16,301 bases of DNA from an uncultured Gammaproteobacteria bacterium (GTDB taxonomy: Bacteria > Pseudomonadota > Gammaproteobacteria > Arenicellales > UBA868), in NCBI GenBank assembly GCA_913051905.1, contig CAJXBY010000045.1, positions 1-16,301 on the forward strand, in the 5' to 3' direction. Below are positions 14,339-16,301 of the stretch, piece by piece. A program made the translations under genes and the position numbers. The first letter of the stretch is position 1; every line of letters starts with the position of its first letter. Under the pieces are notes generated by a model. The model ran no database searches and had not been told where the DNA came from. It worked only from the letters and a program-made list of their open reading frames with translations.

Positions 14339-15271
14339 ATGAACTTACCAGACGATGGCGCTTTAGCCCTGATCGGAAACACACCGATCATCCGACTCCA
14401 GAAAATCGTACCCGACGATGCTGCCGAGGTCTGGCTCAAGTTTGAAGCCGGAAACCCCACAGGCTCGTACAAAGACCGGATGGCATTGTCGGTTCTCAAG
14501 AATGCGCAGGACCGGGGTGAGTTATCGCCAGGCGACACCGTCGTCGAGTTCACCGGAGGCAGTACGGGCTCGTCCCTCGCCTTCGTCTCGGCCGCGCTGG
14601 GATTGAAGTTCGTCGCCGTCTTTTCTGATGCGTTTTCAAAAAGCAAGCAACAGACCATGGAGGCTTTCGGTGCGGATGTTATCGTTGAAAAAAGCCAAGG
14701 CGAAGGCATTACGCCGGCACTCATACAACGGATGAAAGACCGGGCGTACAGTCTTTCACAGAACCCGGGCAGTTACTACGCCGACCAGTTTGGCTCCCCC
14801 GACGTGACCCTCGGTTACCAACCCATGGGCAGAGAAATAGCCGAAGCGCTGGACGGCAAAGTCGATGTGCTCTGTTCGGCTGTGGGTACGGGAGGCGCCC
14901 TCATGGGGACCTGGCAGGGCCTGACCGAATCAGGCGTAAAAGCCAACGTGATTGCATTCGAGCCTGCGCAGTCCCCTTTTCTGACAACCGGCAAAGGCGG
15001 CGCTCATCGCGTGGAAGGCGTAGGTGTTGGGTTCGAACCGCCCTTTCTAGACCGGTCCGTCTTGAGCGACATTCGTGCAATCGACCAGACTCTTGGATTT
15101 GCCATGTGCCGACGCCTTGCTCAAACCGAAGGCATCTTCTGTGGGACTTCGACGGGCTTAAACGTCGCAGGTGCGATCGAACTGGCAAAAAAGATGAAGC
15201 CGGGAAACCGGGTCGTCACACTGGGCTGCGACAGCGGACTCAAGTATCTGGGCGGTCAGTTATACGGCTGA
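14339..15271 (+). CDS. Cysteine synthase / cystathionine beta-synthase family PLP enzyme
   Basis: A 310-residue fold-type II PLP enzyme. Lys45 in GNPTGSYKDRMA forms the Schiff base. EFTGGSTGSSLA (70-81) takes the place of the usual TSGNTG phosphate/carboxylate-binding loop, with Asn replaced by Ser. VGTGG (about 183-187) binds the PLP phosphate, and the CDSGLKYL segment near the end is the usual C-terminus. Length matches CysK/CysM. Chemistry is a beta-replacement or beta-elimination on a serine-type substrate. The altered loop means O-acetylserine sulfhydrylase activity should not be assumed; cystathionine beta-synthase-like or lyase reactions are alternatives. GGGAG (14329-14333) lies 5 nt before the ATG. 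The photolyase gene follows after 96 nt in the same direction. Confidence 0.88.
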   Translation: MNLPDDGALALIGNTPIIRLQKIVPDDAAEVWLKFEAGNPTGSYKDRMALSVLKNAQDRGELSPGDTVVEFTGGSTGSSLAFVSAALGLKFVAVFSDAFSKSKQQTMEAFGADVIVEKSQGEGITPALIQRMKDRAYSLSQNPGSYYADQFGSPDVTLGYQPMGREIAEALDGKVDVLCSAVGTGGALMGTWQGLTESGVKANVIAFEPAQSPFLTTGKGGAHRVEGVGVGFEPPFLDRSVLSDIRAIDQTLGFAMCRRLAQTEGIFCGTSTGLNVAGAIELAKKMKPGNRVVTLGCDSGLKYLGGQLYG

Positions 15272-15302
15272 CCCTTAAATTTTCCTGCCAGAAGGTCATC
15301 GA

Positions 15303-15337
15303 ACCCGAACGCAGTCGGGTATGATCCGCCCTTTTTT
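15303..15337 (+). terminator. Weak hairpin followed at a distance by a T-run
   Basis: ACCCGA (15303-15308) and TCGGGT (15315-15320) form a 6-bp stem with a 6-nt loop. The T6 run (15332-15337) begins 11 nt after the stem, too far for a canonical intrinsic terminator. It may reduce read-through from the cysteine-synthase-like gene into the photolyase gene, or be only a leader structure. Confidence 0.25.
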
Positions 15338-15367
15338 CCCTGGTCAGACACAGCAGGAAACCCTACG

Positions 15368-16301
15368 TTGAGAGGATTGCACTGGTTTCGGGATGATCTT
15401 CGGCTGACCAACAACCCCGCCTTGCAGGGGCTCTTTGAGCAGGTTGACGAGTGGGCGGCCGTATTCGTCGTCGAACCCAGGCTGATCAGTCGAGACAAAA
15501 CGCCGGACAAGCGAACCCGGTTTCTGCTGGACTGCCTGGATTCATTGCGTGGGGATCTCAGTGCGCAGGGTGTTTCTCTGATTGTCATCAAAGGCCCTGC
15601 AGAAACAGAGATACCACGCCTGATGGGCAATCTATCCGCATCTTTACTCTCGTTCAATACCGGCGTCAGCCCGTTTGCAAAGACCCGTGATGAGCGCGTG
15701 AGGCGAGCCGTTGAGAAAGCATCGGGACGGGTCATACCCCGCCAGGATAATGTGATCTTCAGCGCACAGGATATACGAACGAAGAACGGAAGCGCCTATA
15801 CCGTCTATACACCCTACAGGAAATCCTGGTGGAAACGTTATGCGCAGAACGAACCTGCCCAGGTCCCGACGGGCCAGTTCCCACGACCGATCCGGAATAT
15901 CGTCTTTGATGATGCGACCCGCCTTCTACAGCCGGATCGCAAAGCCGCGATGACACCTCGCCCGGCTGGAGGAGAGCGTGTTGCACAAGATCGGCTGGGT
16001 GCTTTTCTCGAGGGTCCGGTGGCAGCTTATGCCCTTGACCGTGATCGGCCTGACCGCGACGGGACTTCCCGCCTCTCTGCGCACCTTCGATTCGGCACGG
16101 TGTCCGTGCGTGAATGCTTTTCCAAAGGCCTCACGGCCGGTCGGGATGACCCGGCCCGGACCGAGGGCACGGAGCGTTGGCTCGACGAACTGGTCTGGCG
16201 CGAGTTCTACAGCGCAATACTGGAAGAACACCCCAGAGTGCTTCGGGAGAACTACCGGTCGGAGTATGAAACGCTCGCCTGGCGGAACGATACCCGCGAG
16301 T
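15368..16301 (+). CDS. Deoxyribodipyrimidine photolyase / cryptochrome family (partial, C-terminus outside window)
   Basis: A light-driven DNA repair flavoprotein; 311 codons are in the window out of the roughly 450-480 usual for class I photolyases. The N-terminal antenna-binding Rossmann domain begins LHWFRDDLRLTNNPAL, matching the family start. YTVYTPYRKSWWKR (about 146-159) is the linker to the FAD domain. GTSRLSAHLRFGTVS (about 236-250) and WLDELVWREFY (about 275-285) are FAD-binding and DNA-contact motifs. No in-frame ATG or GTG lies between the upstream gene and this motif, so TTG at 15368 is the start; AGGA (15355-15358) lies 9 nt upstream. The frame stays open to the last base. CPD photolyase is the most likely activity, but a cryptochrome-like or 6-4 variant cannot be excluded from the part seen. 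Confidence 0.92.
   Translation, partial: MRGLHWFRDDLRLTNNPALQGLFEQVDEWAAVFVVEPRLISRDKTPDKRTRFLLDCLDSLRGDLSAQGVSLIVIKGPAETEIPRLMGNLSASLLSFNTGVSPFAKTRDERVRRAVEKASGRVIPRQDNVIFSAQDIRTKNGSAYTVYTPYRKSWWKRYAQNEPAQVPTGQFPRPIRNIVFDDATRLLQPDRKAAMTPRPAGGERVAQDRLGAFLEGPVAAYALDRDRPDRDGTSRLSAHLRFGTVSVRECFSKGLTAGRDDPARTEGTERWLDELVWREFYSAILEEHPRVLRENYRSEYETLAWRNDTRE

Noticed and set aside
15322..15350. TGATCC, like the -35 of ECF sigma-E promoters that drive photolyase genes in some proteobacteria
   Set aside because: No matching -10 (CGTA- or TAAGTA-like) is found 16-19 nt downstream.

Overview
The window looks like a chromosomal stretch of an aerobic, heterotrophic proteobacterium, most likely gammaproteobacterial. 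That placement is an inference from protein style and gene mix, not from a marker gene. GC is moderate to high, lower at the left edge (M20 gene and the spacer after it) than in the molybdenum-hydroxylase operon. No rRNA, tRNA, insertion sequence, integrase or CRISPR array was seen. Fourteen protein genes are supported; the first and last run off the window.

Left block (1-4644). A leftward cluster encodes a ThDP enzyme that resembles sulfoacetaldehyde acetyltransferase, a translationally coupled carboxymuconolactone-decarboxylase-like protein, and then, from its own promoter, an M20-family amidohydrolase of the N-carbamoyl-amino-acid hydrolase/allantoate amidohydrolase type. Divergent from it is a gene for three fused RidA-like domains. 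The promoter regions of the ThDP gene and the M20 gene carry the same inverted repeat, GAAGAAT-N3/4-ATTCTTC, so they probably share a regulator that is not in the window. Together these genes suggest a small catabolic module for a nitrogen-containing compound. The substrate cannot be read from sequence.

Middle block (4708-8184). A membrane desaturase/hydroxylase is read leftward. A luciferase-like (LLM) flavin-dependent monooxygenase and a class V aminotransferase are read rightward. The monooxygenase promoter is bracketed by an 8-bp inverted repeat with a 16-nt spacer.

Right-middle block (8217-11991). A leftward, tightly overlapped three-gene operon encodes a molybdenum hydroxylase in the order 2Fe-2S, molybdopterin and FAD subunits. 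It strongly resembles 4-hydroxybenzoyl-CoA reductase (HcrCAB), including the extra cysteine loop that holds a 4Fe-4S cluster in the FAD subunit. No CoA ligase or thioesterase lies nearby, so the substrate is open.

Right block (12401-16301). This holds a small membrane protein with a PAS-like tail, a DAO-family flavoprotein of the sarcosine/dimethylglycine dehydrogenase type, a cysteine-synthase-family PLP enzyme, and the first three-quarters or so of a DNA photolyase. Four genes start with TTG or GTG (M20, triple Rid, HcrC-like, photolyase).
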